Of a stretch of DNA of 64,000 nucleotides, positions 39,114 through 52,336 are shown piece by piece. The notes under the pieces are model-generated. The model was given only the letters and a program-made list of their open reading frames with translations. It was not told the DNA's origin and did not search any database. This stretch comes from Numida meleagris. Its lineage: Eukaryota > Chordata > Aves > Galliformes > Numididae. The translations under genes and the position numbers were made by a program. The first letter of the stretch is position 1, and every line of letters begins with the position of its first letter. The stretch is taken from assembly GCF_002078875.1 (NCBI RefSeq), contig NC_034411.1:58478718-58542717 (forward strand), written 5' to 3'.

Positions 39114-42100
39114 AGGGTGGAGTTCTGATCTCATCCATGATCCCGTCCACTACTTTATCCCTTCCTGAAATCTTAAATGTTCTTCTCGTGACTCAGTGTC
39201 ACATCCCAAGAACTTGTCCTCTCACTGCCACATAACTGAATTTTGCTGTCACCAACAGTGAGGGCAATGCAAGTTGTGTCCTCTCTTATCCTTGGAGAAG
39301 TGAGGAATTCAATTTGTGCCAGCAGTTCTGCAAGATGTTAAAGTAACCTCAGCTGAGCAGCACGGGAGAAGATAAAGAGAGCTCAGTACCAAAGCTGCAA
39401 TATGATTAGTAACCTATGGATGTACCACGGAACTTCCTGCATGGATTCCTTCATTGTTCAGAAAAAGCAACCATTAACCTGAAACACACTTGAGAAGTCT
39501 TCTTAATTCTGATTTTCTCTCCCTGTCCCAACCCATCAGCATCCTCCCTTATCTCTGTGTTTCCAAATGAGCTTTCCCATTGCTGTGGAGCAGCACCCAT
39601 GCTACTGCTGGCAACTCCCTGCCTGTCCATGGGTGGCTCCCAGTACATGGAGGCAGGTGGTGAGTGCTAAATGCCATCTTGTTTCAGCAAGCCACTGCAC
39701 ACCCCGGCCTTGTACAGAGCCACGGTGTTTCTGGGGACACATGGTAGTGCCTTCGTTCTGCCTGAGTGCCAGGACAGCGTTTGTGGAAGCTATTAAAAAG
39801 TTTGTGGATGTCAAGTAAATGTATATGATTAAATAAATGATTCAACTAGTGTAATTAACAGATGGTGGGAACAATTATATATTCATATTTCAGGCCAACA
39901 ACATTTGGTAGATATAATTACTTTACAGGTGTTAACTGCCCTTGTATCATGAAATGAGATGTCCCTAAGCACTAGAGGGACTCTGCAAAGTGACTCGTGG
40001 TTATAAACATACAAGGAGGTTAACAGCTCTCCCTTTGCATGTGGTGCTGGAAAAATAAATGCAGCTCCATGCTCGATCTGATACCAAATCCAGGAAAGTC
40101 AAGTGAAAGAGATGAGCAGGTGTTACATAATCTCTACAGTGATTTCTGGAAAAAGCCACCGAACATTACGTGTTTAAAATTCGCTTTGACGTTTGAGAGA
40201 TGCAAAGTCCAAATAGGCAGTCGCTCAGGGAGAAAGAGACAGCTGGTATGAAGAATTCCTTTGATTTTATTTTATTTTTTCAAAATTAATCTTTTTCATA
40301 TGTATAAGAGTAAATTGAATGTAATTTGGATTAGATTCCAGTACAGATTGTGATGACTTGTGGCCAGAAGAGAAAAAAATGAATAAATAAATTGTAAGTT
40401 TATGCTTATTTTGTAACTACTTTTTTTTTAATAGAACCAAAATGTATTAAATCACTGTGAGTTTTACGTAATAACATTTGCTAAGGGTAAGTTGCTTATA
40501 GAGAACACTCAGAGGAGCAACAAACTGTCTTTTTTTGAAGGTTCTTTGTTTTATGCCTTACATTTAGCATTTGTCTTCAACAAAAAGAACCCATGAAAAA
40601 TCAAATACTTTTCACTGGCATATAAATAAGAAGTTAGTAAAATCTTGCTGTTTACACAGATGAAGGGGACAAGATATAGATTGAGAGCAAGGGTTGATTC
40701 TTAGTGGAGTGTGGGAACTTTTGGCTCTGATATAAACTGAAGTAGATGAGAATGGAAAATCTTAATGTCTGTATACACCACTAGTTGAACACCGTAGCAC
40801 AGGCTGTATGTATTTGTGTGGTATAAAAGCCTGCTCTGCTGCTGACAAGTGGCAGGCTGGGGTGGTGTGCAGCATTTCATGTTGTTGGTTCACTCTGTGC
40901 TGGAAGCAGTGTGGGTTGCATGACCAGAGTTGCTCCCGTCCATCTCAATGGGCTCTTGAATCCCAAGACCTGGAGGCTGAAGAAGCCTTCCTGGTCATTA
41001 AAATGTTTATCTTTTTCATAAGGTTTCCTGTAGTAAAACTGTCACGTGAATTATTCTTGTTATGCAAAATCGCAGCAAATGGCAAAAGGTCAACAATAGC
41101 TGTCAAGATTATCGCTGAATAATAGTAGCAGTTTCCTGGTGTTTCAAATGTGAAGGTTTCTATTTAGTATTAGTTCCTATGGAGTTGCTGCTGTGAAGTA
41201 AATACCAAATGCAAAACACATGCTATAAGCAAGGAATGTACCAGGCTGTGGTTTATTTTTTTCATTTTGTGGGTTTGTTGCTCTTGTGAACTCAATCATT
41301 TTGAATCTCTCTATTGCCACAACAGCTGTTTCATCTCTTCTATCTCTGATTATCTCTGACAGTTTTGAAATATCTGAACATGTGAGAGGATTATATCTTA
41401 ATTTCTTTCTTTTACACCCTGAAATAATTATTTTTAAATTCATTTTTACTCTGGCTAACAAACAGAAAAATGTAGCATTTCAGCAAAAAAGCATTGTGTA
41501 CTGAAGTAGCTTTATAATGTGACATGCTCCAAAAGTGAAAGGCTATCCTGAGCATACAGAATTGGATCTCTTTTAAACAGTTTTGACAAATACCGTTTGA
41601 CTCACCTATCATGCATTAGAGGCAAACAGAGTTGTTGATGGTGCACTGTTTTCTTGCAGTAATGCCACAATAAAATAATGCTGAGGAGCCAGTATGATTG
41701 AGGGAAGAGGAAAGAATTGCTTCTGTACTATAAAGCCTGAAAGTGTAGGGCAATAGGAAATAGAAGGAAATAATTGAAGAAATTGGAACAAAATATGCTA
41801 AATGCATTTCATGTTCCAGCAAGAAACAAAAACATGCAATTTTTTTCTGTTTAGTATGAAACTAAATGTTTGCATTGCTTCTTTTTAATTATTTGTTCGT
41901 TTGTTCATCATGCGTGATAATACAACTGTTGAGGTTGGCTACTTCATAATGTGGTGGGTACACAGTTAAACTAATTAAAGCTTGGTTTAAGCAACTCGGA
42001 TTGCTTTCTAAATTAGTACTAAGGGAAAATTGTTTCCTGTTGTTACAGCATTAAGTGGGTCTACTGAACCCACTTTCAGGGCTAGGAAGCGCTTACTGTG

Positions 42101-45100
42101 TATCCTGAACCAGAATGTTAGTCTTATATGGTTTGTAGTTTTACTTGTTACGTAATTCCACTAGTTATTAAAGTAAACGACATTGAAAACCTGAAAGTTC
42201 CAGCTTGCACTGTCTCTAGGACAGCAATACAAACTTCTGACATGGTTTTCTTAGCTTTTTTAATGAAATCATTGTAATGTTTCTTAGGGAGTAAATGTAG
42301 AGTATGCCGCTGTGGATGTGTGTGTTGGGACTCTGATTGCAAACAGAATATACATCATCTGAAAAGATGTCAGCTATTGTTTCCAGAAAGATTACTTTCA
42401 GTCCAAAGTAGCATTTTTCCTTCTGCTGCTTTGTGGTTATTGGGCTGGCATTCAGAGACAGAAATGGCTCACACAATTCAACCTGCTTTAGAAACACAGT
42501 ATCAGGACTTTAGTAGTGATTTATTAGTTCTGGCTCTATTCCAGGGAATTAATGAATATTCTGGGAAGATTATTTAACATGAGTTAATACGTCTATGCTG
42601 TACTCTGTACTCTAACGAAATTTTTTAATCCACTTTCACTAGCAAAAAAAAATCTTTAGATTTTTCCTATCAACATTCCTATAAAGCATTACTTTACTTC
42701 CACCTCCACCAGAACATTTTGCAAAGTATTATTTTGTTCTGCATGTTCAGGGAAAAAAAATATGAAGTGATTTCAATGTTTTCCTTGTATTCGCAGTTAC
42801 CCTGTGGGTAGTACACCTGTGAAGGAAGCTAACTCAATATTTGTACACAAAACTGGTGTTTGATATTGCTAATGACACATACAAGAATGTGTCAGAGGAG
42901 GCTTTCCAGGAAATTTGGTTACTATGACATGAGACATGATATCTGTTAAGCAGCTGAAAGATGCAGATGGAAATGCAGACCTCATCCTTCAAATGGCAAG
43001 AAGTTGATTCTGAAATGTGATAATTAATAAGTGTTCAGTACACATACTGACTGCTGGAGAAGGTGGATAAGCAGGTTGGCTGAATTTACATCTGGAATAA
43101 TTGCTTCATTTAGTAGAGTAAAAACACTCAGAGGAATTCTAAAAGCTGCTTTTTAAAGGTTAGCTGGTTATCAGTGCATCAACAAATGACGTCCAGAGAG
43201 GAGGGTTGAGACGTAAAACACAAAGAGTAGTTTCAAGTATTTGTATACTGTCTTACAAGTTACATTTATGGCTAATTCATATGTTTTTCCCTGAAAGAAA
43301 GTTTGTAGCGTGCCGTTACTACATATTTTGTCGTGCCTTCCTGGACATCAGCTCCCAGTGTAGAAGAGAGTGAAAACTTGGGGAATTCCTTCACTGTGTT
43401 AATTCAGACTGTGAAATTTCCTCTGTTGGAATTCTGTTTTGTTTAAGGCTTAATTAGTTCAGCATCTAAAATCTTGATTAAATATATATATATTTAAATT
43501 GGAGAGGTTGTTCATTGATAATACTCATTTTCAGGACGAAAGGAGAGTGGATAAGGAGGCGGCAATCCACTGGTTTTTTTGTGCGACTTAAGCCAGAGAC
43601 AACCTGTACCTCAGCTGTTTCCTCTCTGCTGGCTTGTCTCATTTTGGTGTGCAAAGTAGGTGGGCAGAGGGGCATGGGACAATGCTGTTCCAATTGCAAA
43701 TATGGAAAGTGTTGTGTCCCATCTGTTTTTGTCCATCTGAGTCAAGAACTCTCCTAAGATGCCCCATTTGGGCTGAAGCCGGGAAATATAAGGTAGGCAG
43801 GAGAGGCCCAGGCACCAATGAAAAGAAGGTGGTGGAAAATTTTGAGTACATTAATCCTGACTTTTAAAATGCTTTTCTGATTGTTCTGAAGAATATAAAC
43901 ATATTTTGTGACATTTTTATGTCCACAGTGAGTGCCTCAGTTCTATATCTTTTGTTTGCAATTAATAAAATGCAAAATACTTCAGATTTTTTGCCTTGGT
44001 CTGGCAACCAAGCATCTGAAATTGCTATATTTGTATCTGGCGTTGCTGACAATTTTCTTAGATCAAGTCAAGAACTGGAAAATGTTTTTCCAGAGCCTTT
44101 AACATGGAATGTTTCTGGGATGAGGATTAAGGGAGCCAGATGGGACAGAGGGAGAGGTACGTTTAAGGAGTAAGCAGGGTGTGCAGGGTCTGCCCAAGAC
44201 CACTACAAGTCATAGGATACTTCCAGAAAGACTGGGCAGTTTTTGTTCTGTGACATGCAAAGAATGGAGAAAGGGTACTCTGAATGAAAACCTGCTGGTT
44301 TTACCCAGATTGCTTTTAAATGCTTGCCTAGCTCTAATTACTTCCTGCTTTAATTTTTCTGTAGAGCTAATTTCTGAACAAAGTTGTCTGATTCTCACAA
44401 GGGAGTGGAGTTTATGAAGGTGCACTTTGAGGCTCAGCCTAAGTCTGAAAAGGCACAGTAGTCCTTCTTAAGTTAACTCCATGTCTGGACAGGAGTTAGT
44501 CATCCATCTCAGGAATATGTTGGAAAAACAAGCAAATAGGATTAAAATCCTCCTTTTGTATAGACTCACAGCAGTAACATTTAAATTTTAAATGCATTTT
44601 TCTCTTCTAAAGGCTGTTATGTTGATAATGCCAGAAGACAGTATTTTGGAAAGGAAAAAAATCTAAGCTAGTGTAGAGTAGCAAAAGGAGAAGATTAACT
44701 GAACCCATCTGCTTTTATTCTAGTTGTTTTGATACTTGTTTGGATATTTGAGTTATTTGGTTCTGAAAACACTAAAGAAAAACAAGTAAAACTGCCAGTG
44801 GAATCCTAGTGGTACGTTTTCCTGATCAAAAACTGCAGGAGTATTTTAAATGGACAAGGGGATTAGGTTTCAGAGAGGTGTCTTTATGTTTGGCCTCTGA
44901 TTCTAATTTGAGTTGTCCTTGGGGAAGCTTCAGTGACTTTCAGTAAGACACTAGTCTTTAAGAAAAAAAAAATGTATGATTGTTTTTTGCAGTCAAGCAT
45001 GACTTCTTTTTTGTGGTGTTTATGTAGGGAGACAGCGTGACCCACTTTCCTGCTGCACTGGCATTCTTTTCTTGTTTTATTTTTCTCTGCAGTTGATAAT

Positions 45101-45884
45101 ATGACATAATTCTGGTATTTAAAATCACACAGATCTGTATATGCATATTTTTTTGGGTGATGAGCAAAATATACTTGTGAAGGTATTTGCAGATAAGATT
45201 TGTGGCCTTTCCCTTTAGCCTGTTGTGTTTAACTGAAACTTTTAACATCATAATATTGTGATTGCATTTTGAGCTGTGAAGTGAGAATCTGCAGAGACAA
45301 GATAGCTCACTATGTAAGTTTAGGATGTTACGGCTGTCAGAATTTTGTTACTTATTAATTGGACTTGAGAGGTAAGTTTGTTTACTGATTACTGCCTTTT
45401 TCTCCCTTCCAGTAGCTCAAGGTAGAGATACTAGATATTGTGGCTTACTATCTACATAAAAATATAAATAAATGTATTTGGAAGAAATAGTACAGAAATC
45501 TGAAAATAATAATTTTAAGTAGATGCAGATGAGCAGTCAACAATAGTTCTGAGTGTAGTGCTGTGACAAAATGTAAGAAAGAGAACTCTGACTTTGTGGG
45601 TATGACCAGCAGTGATACACTGTGTGTACATCCTGTGTCCATACTTTCCATGGAGCGATGAATATTTGCGAGGAATGGAGAAAAGTGCCAGAACGGGAGT
45701 TAGTGCTTAGCTTGTAGTCTTAGAGTAAGTGACTTAAAGATCTTGATCATTTAAGTTTATCAGAGCGAAGGTGAGGCCTGCAGTATATACCTATACAGTG
45801 TAGAGTATATGGGGGAAAAAATAATACCAGGTACAAAAGGCTTATTTACTGTAAAGGAGGAAAAACCTGTAATGACTGCATGCT
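39114..45884. other. Mostly unique DNA, no gene recognised
   Basis: No supported exon or RNA gene. The block at about 39560-39830 is distinctly GC-richer than its surroundings and has open frames on both strands (39567-39818 plus, 39602-39814 minus), but I recognise neither. The rest is AT-rich with short chance frames. A TA dinucleotide tract lies at 43482-43493. Confidence 0.55.
43482..43493 (+). repeat. Short (AT)n microsatellite
   Basis: Six alternating AT units in AT-rich DNA. Confidence 0.85.
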
Positions 45885-46150
45885 GAGGACAGACTTGTTC
45901 AAATTAGAATGAAGGCACACTTATTTATCTTTAACAGTGAGGCTATTAATCATTGGAACAAATTACTGAGAAAAGTGGTGGAAACAGACTATTGCCATAA
46001 ATTATAACTCCCAAAGGAATTATCACTGGATTCAGTTATTGGTTTCACCATAGAAGCATATTATGGAATCCAAATGCATTATCTGAAGGAAATTGAACTC
46101 AAGCAGTAGCACAAACCACATAATGCTAGATTATCATCTGCGCAGTACCA
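45885..46150 (+). mobile_element. Probable ancient CR1-like LINE remnant
   Basis: The stretch AGTGAGGCTATTAATCATTGG ... ACTGAGAAAAGTGGTGGA resembles the end of ORF2 of old amniote CR1 (valine-x-x-His-Trp-Asn ... Leu ... Val-Val). Further right, the part near 46050-46130 resembles the matching 3' segment. Similarity is weak and boundaries are approximate. It would be far older than the other CR1 copies here. Confidence 0.4.
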
Positions 46151-46349
46151 AAGTATAGTCCTAATTATGATCATAGCTGCAGCTCAGCCATTTGTTTTTA
46201 CTTGTTAACAGCATCGCTGAAATGATTTAGCCTCTTATCATTTTTCAAGTAGTGTTAAGGAAATGAAACTTGCTGGATTTTCATGCTCACATGGGGATGA
46301 GGGTCACACAGGCTTTACAACTTTATCTACCTTTTTCAAGTAGTCTGTG

Positions 46350-46892
46350 TTATTCCCCCCTCTACTCAGTCCTGGTCAGGCCTCACCTGGAGTATTGTGT
46401 CCAGTTCTGGGCTCCCTGGTACAAAAAAGACAGGGATCTCCTGGAGAGAGTCCAGCAGAGGGCCACAAAGATGATAAAGGGCCTGGAGCACCTCTCATGA
46501 GAAAAGGCTGGGTGACCTGGGTCTGTTGAGCCTTGAGAAAAGAAGACTCAGAGGGGATCTGATCAATGTCTATAAGTATCTAAGGTGTGGGAGGCAAAGG
46601 GATGAGGCCAGACTCCTTTCAGTGGTGCATGGCGATAGGACAAGGGGAAATGGCCACAAACTGAAGCATAGGAAGTTCCGCATGAATGTGCGTAAGAACT
46701 TCTTCATAGTGAGGGTGATGGAGCACTGGAGCAGTCTGCCTGGGGGGATGTGGAGTCTCCTTCTCTAGAGACGTTCAAGACCCGCCTGGACACCTACCTG
46801 TGCAGCCTGGTCTAGGGAGCCTACTCTAGCAGGGGGGTTGGACTCAGTGATCTCTAGAGGCCCCTTCCAGCCCCTGCAATTCTGTGATTCTG
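46350..46892 (+). mobile_element. CR1 LINE, 5'-truncated, about 540 bp
   Basis: A plus-strand CR1 carrying the end of ORF2 and the 3' UTR. Homology begins at the [18 protein letters not shown] segment (frame 46270-46500), and a second frame (46526-46768) has [26 protein letters not shown] and the HWSSLPGG region. The two frames are offset near 46498, so the reading frame is broken. The element ends CAATTCTGTGATTCTGT. The 3' UTR wording (GACACCTACCTGTGCAGCCTGGTCTAG) differs from that of the 8.2-kb and 52.34-kb copies, so it is another subfamily. Confidence 0.94.
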
Positions 46893-48293
46893 TTGTCAAT
46901 ATACTGTGGCATCTTTAGGCTTTACTACTTGACATTCTCATCTGCCAAATTCTGGTTGTTACAGTGCGGCTTTTTAACTGCTGGGTAAGCAGCAGGCAGT
47001 GTAAAACTGTTCCCAACCAGTTCTATTAAAGACAAAAATGTTTTGTTTGTAGGCTATTTAATTGAAATTATTTCTTGAGGCTATGGATAGCTTCTTCTTA
47101 AGATGTTTTATATTTAGGTAAATTCGAATTGATGTAGAATCTATTAATCATAATAAAAATAATGATACATGAAAATAATCAATACCAACTCTGCATTTTG
47201 AACACTTTCTATGGTAGGTGGCATTATTCCTAGCACTTTCCTCAGTCATGGGCTATTCAAGATAACTGTGCAGGTTTTCAGATCCAGCAGCAACAAAGAC
47301 AGCAACCAGGAATTTCAAATAAATTTCCTTGAGGATTTTTCTCTCTAGAAAAAACACATCTAAATTTAAATGGAGAGTAGTTTTAAAAGCCCCAGCAAAT
47401 GCGGGAAACATCTTGAAGAGATGCTTATTCCTTGGGAAAACAAAAAACAAAAAACAAAAAAACCTGCAAGTAGAGCATGGATTACACTCTTTGCTTCAAA
47501 ACTTCTGAAGTTGTTATGCCTTTTTTCTGTTAAACCATTCAGGAGTGGAAACACAGCCTGTGCTCTCTCCTTTCAGAGTACGTGCCCCTCATTCTTGCAG
47601 ACGGTCTGTCACTTGGATAAGCCAGTCTTGAAGCCCTACTGTAGCCTGGTGGAAATACCTGATGATAGACCTAATTATTAAATAAGCTTGTTCTTCCTGT
47701 CAGTTACTGGCTTCATTTATATGCTTAGCTATGAAAGTCATATATCTTATCACCCTCTTCAACCTTTGCTCACAACCAGGTAACATAGATTGCTCATTTT
47801 GTGCAGAAAGGAGTACTGCACAGCCATGGTTGTATACCAGTTAAAAGCAGACAAAAAGCATAAATTTCATTAATTACAGTGGCAGAGCAAATCAGAAAAG
47901 TGTTGTTCACAAATGTACATACTGCGTACTGGCATAAATAAGGCATGACTGTGAAGCAAATGATATTTCTCTCTGGTAAGATAGGTCTTAGAAAAATCTA
48001 GTAAAGAGACGCCACCAAATTTTTCTTTGAGTTGAGTTGATCACAACTCAATACATTCAATCAGAAAGTTTGCAGTTAATGTATTTATGTCAACTGAAAA
48101 TAGAAACGCAAATATACTCCAAAAATTGATGATGTTTTCAGCATTTTTGATACCTATTCTCAGATTCCTTTATCAGAATGGAAAGCACAACTGCATATTT
48201 TTTGCTATTCACAGAACTGTGTTTAGCCAGTGTATCAAAATGGATACAACTATTTGCCATCACTTGAGCTGACACTGCACTGCGCCCTCCCCG
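46893..48293. other. Unique DNA, no gene recognised
   Basis: AT-rich, short frames only. A 7-bp tandem tract of CAAAAAA lies at 47441-47462. Confidence 0.6.
47441..47462 (+). repeat. (CAAAAAA)3 tandem repeat
   Basis: Three head-to-tail units of 7 bp, the last one lengthened by one A. Confidence 0.85.
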
Positions 48294-48450
48294 TGCCCTG
48301 GTTTCAGCCCAGATGGGGCTAATTGAGCACCGATGTTTGGTTGGTGCTGAGCAATGGGTGTGCTCCCGGGTGCTCACCAAGCAGAGCTGCTTCCTTTATA
48401 GCGTGGTGTGGCCACGTTGCAAGCTGCGCCGGGCCGCAGCTTGGATGTGC
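48294..48450 (+). mobile_element. ERVL-type LTR, partial
   Basis: It starts TGCCCTGGTTTCAGCCCAGA, close to the TGTCCTGGTTTC... start of a widespread avian ERVL LTR, and continues with GAGCACCGATGTTTGGTTGG and GGTGCTGAGCA, which match a later part of the same LTR type with a deletion between. It is much GC-richer than its flanks. The right part (to about 48450) is not recognised in detail, and a CR1 tail starts directly after. No target duplication was found, so boundaries are soft. Confidence 0.5.
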
Positions 48451-48454
48451 CTGA

Positions 48455-48601
48455 TGCAGAATCTCCCTCCTTGTTGATATTCAGAAATAGGCTGGACAAG
48501 TTCCTGAGCAACCTGATATACTTTCTTAGAGCAGAAGCTTGGGTTATTCAACCTCCAGAGGTCCTTTCCAAATAGAATTCTTCTATCATACTGTCATTCA
48601 A
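48455..48601 (+). mobile_element. Decayed CR1 LINE 3' fragment
   Basis: It resembles the CR1 3' region in CAGAAATAGGCTGGACAAGT, CCTGAGCAACCTGATATA and CCTCCAGAGGTCCTTTCC, and ends with AATTCTTCTATCATACTGTC, a degraded tail. Many substitutions indicate an old copy. Confidence 0.75.
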
Positions 48602-50885
48602 TCTCTTCCAGATACACAAGTCAATAGGAACAGGTGAAGGGACTACTGAGAAAGGCAAACAAGTATTTGGTGATTGTTATTGTTTTCTTATTAGCATGTA
48701 TATTCACTGAAATTATGGTCATCTCAAGTTATTACGTATTATAATTTTGCCTTAATGAACTTGGGAAGACAGGAGCTGCCATAACTTCAAGGGTCAGTTC
48801 AAGGAGAAAGTAAGAAGATAGTTACAGAGAATATAGCCAGTAGTGGGAGATTAAGACTGGTAATTGCTAGCTAGTCTTAGTAGGTATGAATATGAACGTG
48901 CCACAGAAGGGTGTGGGAAAGCTGTCATGAATCAGATATATTTGAAGTGGGAAGCAGAAAAATTATTGAAAAATCTTATGTCTTCAGACTGCCTCTGAGG
49001 AATTTTGTATTTGTAGAGATATTAAAGACATTCTACAACAGATTTTTAATCCAGCAGATTATCTTGGTTGTCAGTTATGAACTGGTGGGTTAGTTGTAGT
49101 GACAAGAGGTGACAGTAGTAGATTGTGTGCGTGCTCATTATGTGAGTCTCCTAAAGGTGAGCAGTTAGAAGAGATTAAAAAAAAAAAAAGAGAGAGAATT
49201 ACAGCAGAGAGAAACAGACATTCAGCAGAATTTTTAAGCATTTTAGTAATATGTTGGAATGGAGGAGATTGTTGTTCTTTTTATTCTTAAGCATTTATTG
49301 CACTCAGCAATAAATCTGTTTTAAGTGACATTATGCTCGTGTCCAGCAATTAGCCCACACTTCCAAATTATAGTCTGTCTGCCTGTGTGGCCTTGACTCA
49401 ACTAATTGGCTGCTTTCCTTTTTTGTATTCTGTTGTGATTGTATGATGACAGTGATTCAGCATGTACAACACAGACATAAAAAAAATAATTTAATGCTCC
49501 ACTTACTCAGCAAGCGTGATTGACACTCTCTTGGGTGACTTAGAGTAGTGCTGGTCTTACTATCACATCAGCAGTTGCTTTGCTGTAATTGTGCAGCCAA
49601 GACAACTGTGCTAGTACAATATCTTTTTGAAAGTCAAAATGTTGTAAAATTATTGAATAAGATTGACAGTTGGACTAGATAGATACCTAGAATAAGAAAA
49701 GACATAGTACAGAGTGGTGACTTATTTTGCAAGTGAGGAACTAATCCTTTACATTTGCATATGAATGAAAACTAGGTTTGTTGGTTTTGCATTTAACAGC
49801 ACCATCTGTTCTTTATACAGCAAGATCAAATGCTCATTAAATAATCACATTCTATACAAAATATCTAATTTCAGAAGGATTATAAGTTACTATCAGCAGC
49901 ATCTAGAATCATTTTCCTTTTGCTGCATCCAGTAAATATCTGGTTTTGCCATCTTTTTATGCTATCACCTACCCAGTTTTACTGTTGACTGCAAACATTC
50001 CTGGACCATTTTTCAGTAGCGTTTTCATGTCCTGGAACCATGGAATAAAACAGAAGTGCTCACAGGAAGTTTGCAGAGAAAATTGTTTCTAAAACAAATT
50101 ACCTTAGTTTATTGTAGTTATCTTTTCCAAGTTTCCAAGTTTCTGTTTAGCCAGAAAACAATAGCTCAGAGAAACACTAGTTGGCTGAATGTGAAGCAGT
50201 AAGTTTCTTTCAGAGTCTTTTATATAGCTAAATACTAAATGGAAATATATTATTTAGATTTCACAGCATATTTTAGAAAGCACTTGCCTGTGCCTCCTTT
50301 TGTGAGTGAGGCTTTTTCTTTACTTTTGCATTCTTTGTCACAAGGCCCCTGTTCCATGACATGGAAAAGTAGCTCAAGAGCTCTTCTCTGCAGACTTGGA
50401 CTTATTCTCAGCATTAATGTCCAAAGGAACTAAGCTTCTGCAGGATCTGGTCTGAGTCCTGGCTCCCAAAATCGCCTTGCAAACCTTGGTAGCCAGATGG
50501 CTGTAGGAAAGGGAATGGGCACCATGTGAATTCTGCCCTGACAGTATGCCTCAGCATTGTTAACCAGTATCAATAAAGGTGTGCTGATGGATGCATAAGA
50601 ATAAAAGATTCTTAACACAGGGAAAAGTATCACATTTTGATATTGAATCAGCTTTGGTCGTTGATCAATATTTTAAGAAGTTTTTTAGTTGTATTATTCA
50701 GGTTTTTGCAGGTGGGTAAGTGACTTAGGTCTCAGTGTTTCATCAAAAGTCAAGAATGGTGAGATCCATGATAGTCGGGTACCCAGCTATAAAAAGATTT
50801 TTCCTGTTTGGCACCTTTCCAGCACTTTGGAGTTCTAAGCACCTTTGAAAACTGTTTCTGTTTTCTTCAAGACTTTAGTGTTAGA
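48602..50885. other. Unique AT-rich DNA, no gene recognised
   Basis: No exon, RNA gene or transposon recognised; open frames are below 70 codons. Confidence 0.6.
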
Positions 50886-50889
50886 GGAC

Positions 50890-51170
50890 TTGTTGATAGC
50901 GATAGGACAAGGGGGAATGGTTTTAAACTGAGACAGGGGAAGTTTAGGTTGGATATTAGGAGGAAGTTTTTCATACAGAGGGTGGTGACGCACTGGAACA
51001 GGTTGCCCAAGGAGGTTGTGGATCCCTGTCCCTGGAGGCATTCAGGGCCGGTCTGGATGTGGCTCTGGGCAGACTGGTCTAGTGGTTGGTGACCCTACAC
51101 TCAGCAGGGGGGTTGAAACTAGATGATGATTATGGTCCTTTTCAACCCAGGCCATTCTATGATTCTCTGA
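50890..51170 (+). mobile_element. CR1 LINE 3' fragment, about 280 bp
   Basis: A plus-strand CR1 encoding the last part of ORF2 ([19 protein letters not shown] and [12 protein letters not shown] within frame 50808-51092), then the 3' UTR ending CATTCTATGATTCTCTGA. It closely resembles the reverse complement of 52337-52615, so both belong to one subfamily and form an inverted repeat. The upstream part of the open frame (50808 to about 50889) is flanking DNA. Confidence 0.94.
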
Positions 51171-52146
51171 ATTCTTTTTTGTCCACCTGTTTTATTTTTG
51201 TCTGCATTTACGAAGAAAACAGTCCTTCATTTACGAAGAAAACAGTCCTTCATCTCCTTTCAACATAAAATCCTAGCTTTGACTGAACCTATATAAAAAA
51301 AAAAAAAAAGAGGACCATTTACTAAATAAATGTCCAGGTACTTAAGGAAAACTTTTCTCTATAATAGAAGCCAACAAGTTTGAACATTTGGAGTAAAAAA
51401 AAAAAAGATTAATGCCAGGTTTTTTTCATGGGCAAGACAAGAGGTAGACAACAGGCATTATATAGTGATAGATTTATAAAGATTCATTTGACTTTAAATG
51501 TTGTAATTTTCATTGATCCTGTATATATTTTAAAATCTTCCTGGTTTAATTCTTAAACATTTACAGAGAGCTCACTGGTACATTCTTTATTTTAATCATT
51601 CAAATCTCAACAGTAAGTTTATACCTTAATGTAGTTTTACCGTCCTTTAATAATTTATCTTAGGCATTTAATTTTTTAAAGAAAAACAATTTTTAAAATG
51701 CAACTTTCTGCCTGATTTTTATAAATCTGGTTTTTATTCATTCTCCATTGCAGTAAAGCTTAAGTAGATCAGAATCTCAATCTCATAACTTTATAATGGT
51801 GTGGTACCAACCACTGCTGAACATATGCTGTTCATCTAAAATTTAAATGAGAGCCATAACAGCAACGAATGAGCAGTATTCCACGAGGAGAAGGCTGAGA
51901 TTTGCTGTAGACAGAGTATCATTTACAGGTGGTAAAGGACATTCATATGTCCTTTCTTACTGTAAAATAGACAGGTATGATGTACGCATAGTAGTAACTC
52001 AGTAATGGTTTAACAAGGGATATTACTGATAACACTGTGTTTCATTTATGGTATATGTTTTAAGCCACCTGATGAATTTTTGTTTCACCCAAGTTTCATC
52101 ATACATTAGATGACAGATATGTACCCCAAATATTTGTAATTATATA
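51171..52146. other. AT-rich spacer inside an inverted CR1 pair
   Basis: No gene recognised. It contains a 23-bp tandem duplication at 51205-51253 and an A run at 51295-51309. Confidence 0.6.
51205..51253 (+). repeat. 23-bp perfect tandem duplication
   Basis: The 23-base unit at 51205-51227 (containing CGAAGAAAACAG) is repeated exactly at 51228-51250, and the first three bases CAT follow again. The absence of any mismatch suggests a recent slippage event. Confidence 0.95.
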
Positions 52147-52250
52147 TATCATAGAATTACTTTAATTGGAAGGGACCTCATGAATCATCAAGTTCCAACG
52201 CCCCTACCACAGGCAGGATTGCCAGCTGCTAAATCAATTACTAGATCAGA
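52147..52250 (-). mobile_element. CR1 LINE 3' fragment, about 100 bp
   Basis: It begins ATCATAGAATTACTTTAATTGG, the reverse complement of a CR1 3' end, followed by GGAAGGGACCTCATGAATCATCAAGTTCC and a decayed GGCAGGATTGCCAGC. It breaks off in AT-rich DNA near 52250. It lies in the same orientation as, and about 90 bp to the left of, the longer copy at 52337. Confidence 0.88.
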
Positions 52251-52336
52251 TGATATATATAATTACATATCTAGATATAATGGTATATATTGGTTTGGTG
52301 GAAGTGGCAGAGCCAGAGTACGGTGTGATAGCTATT

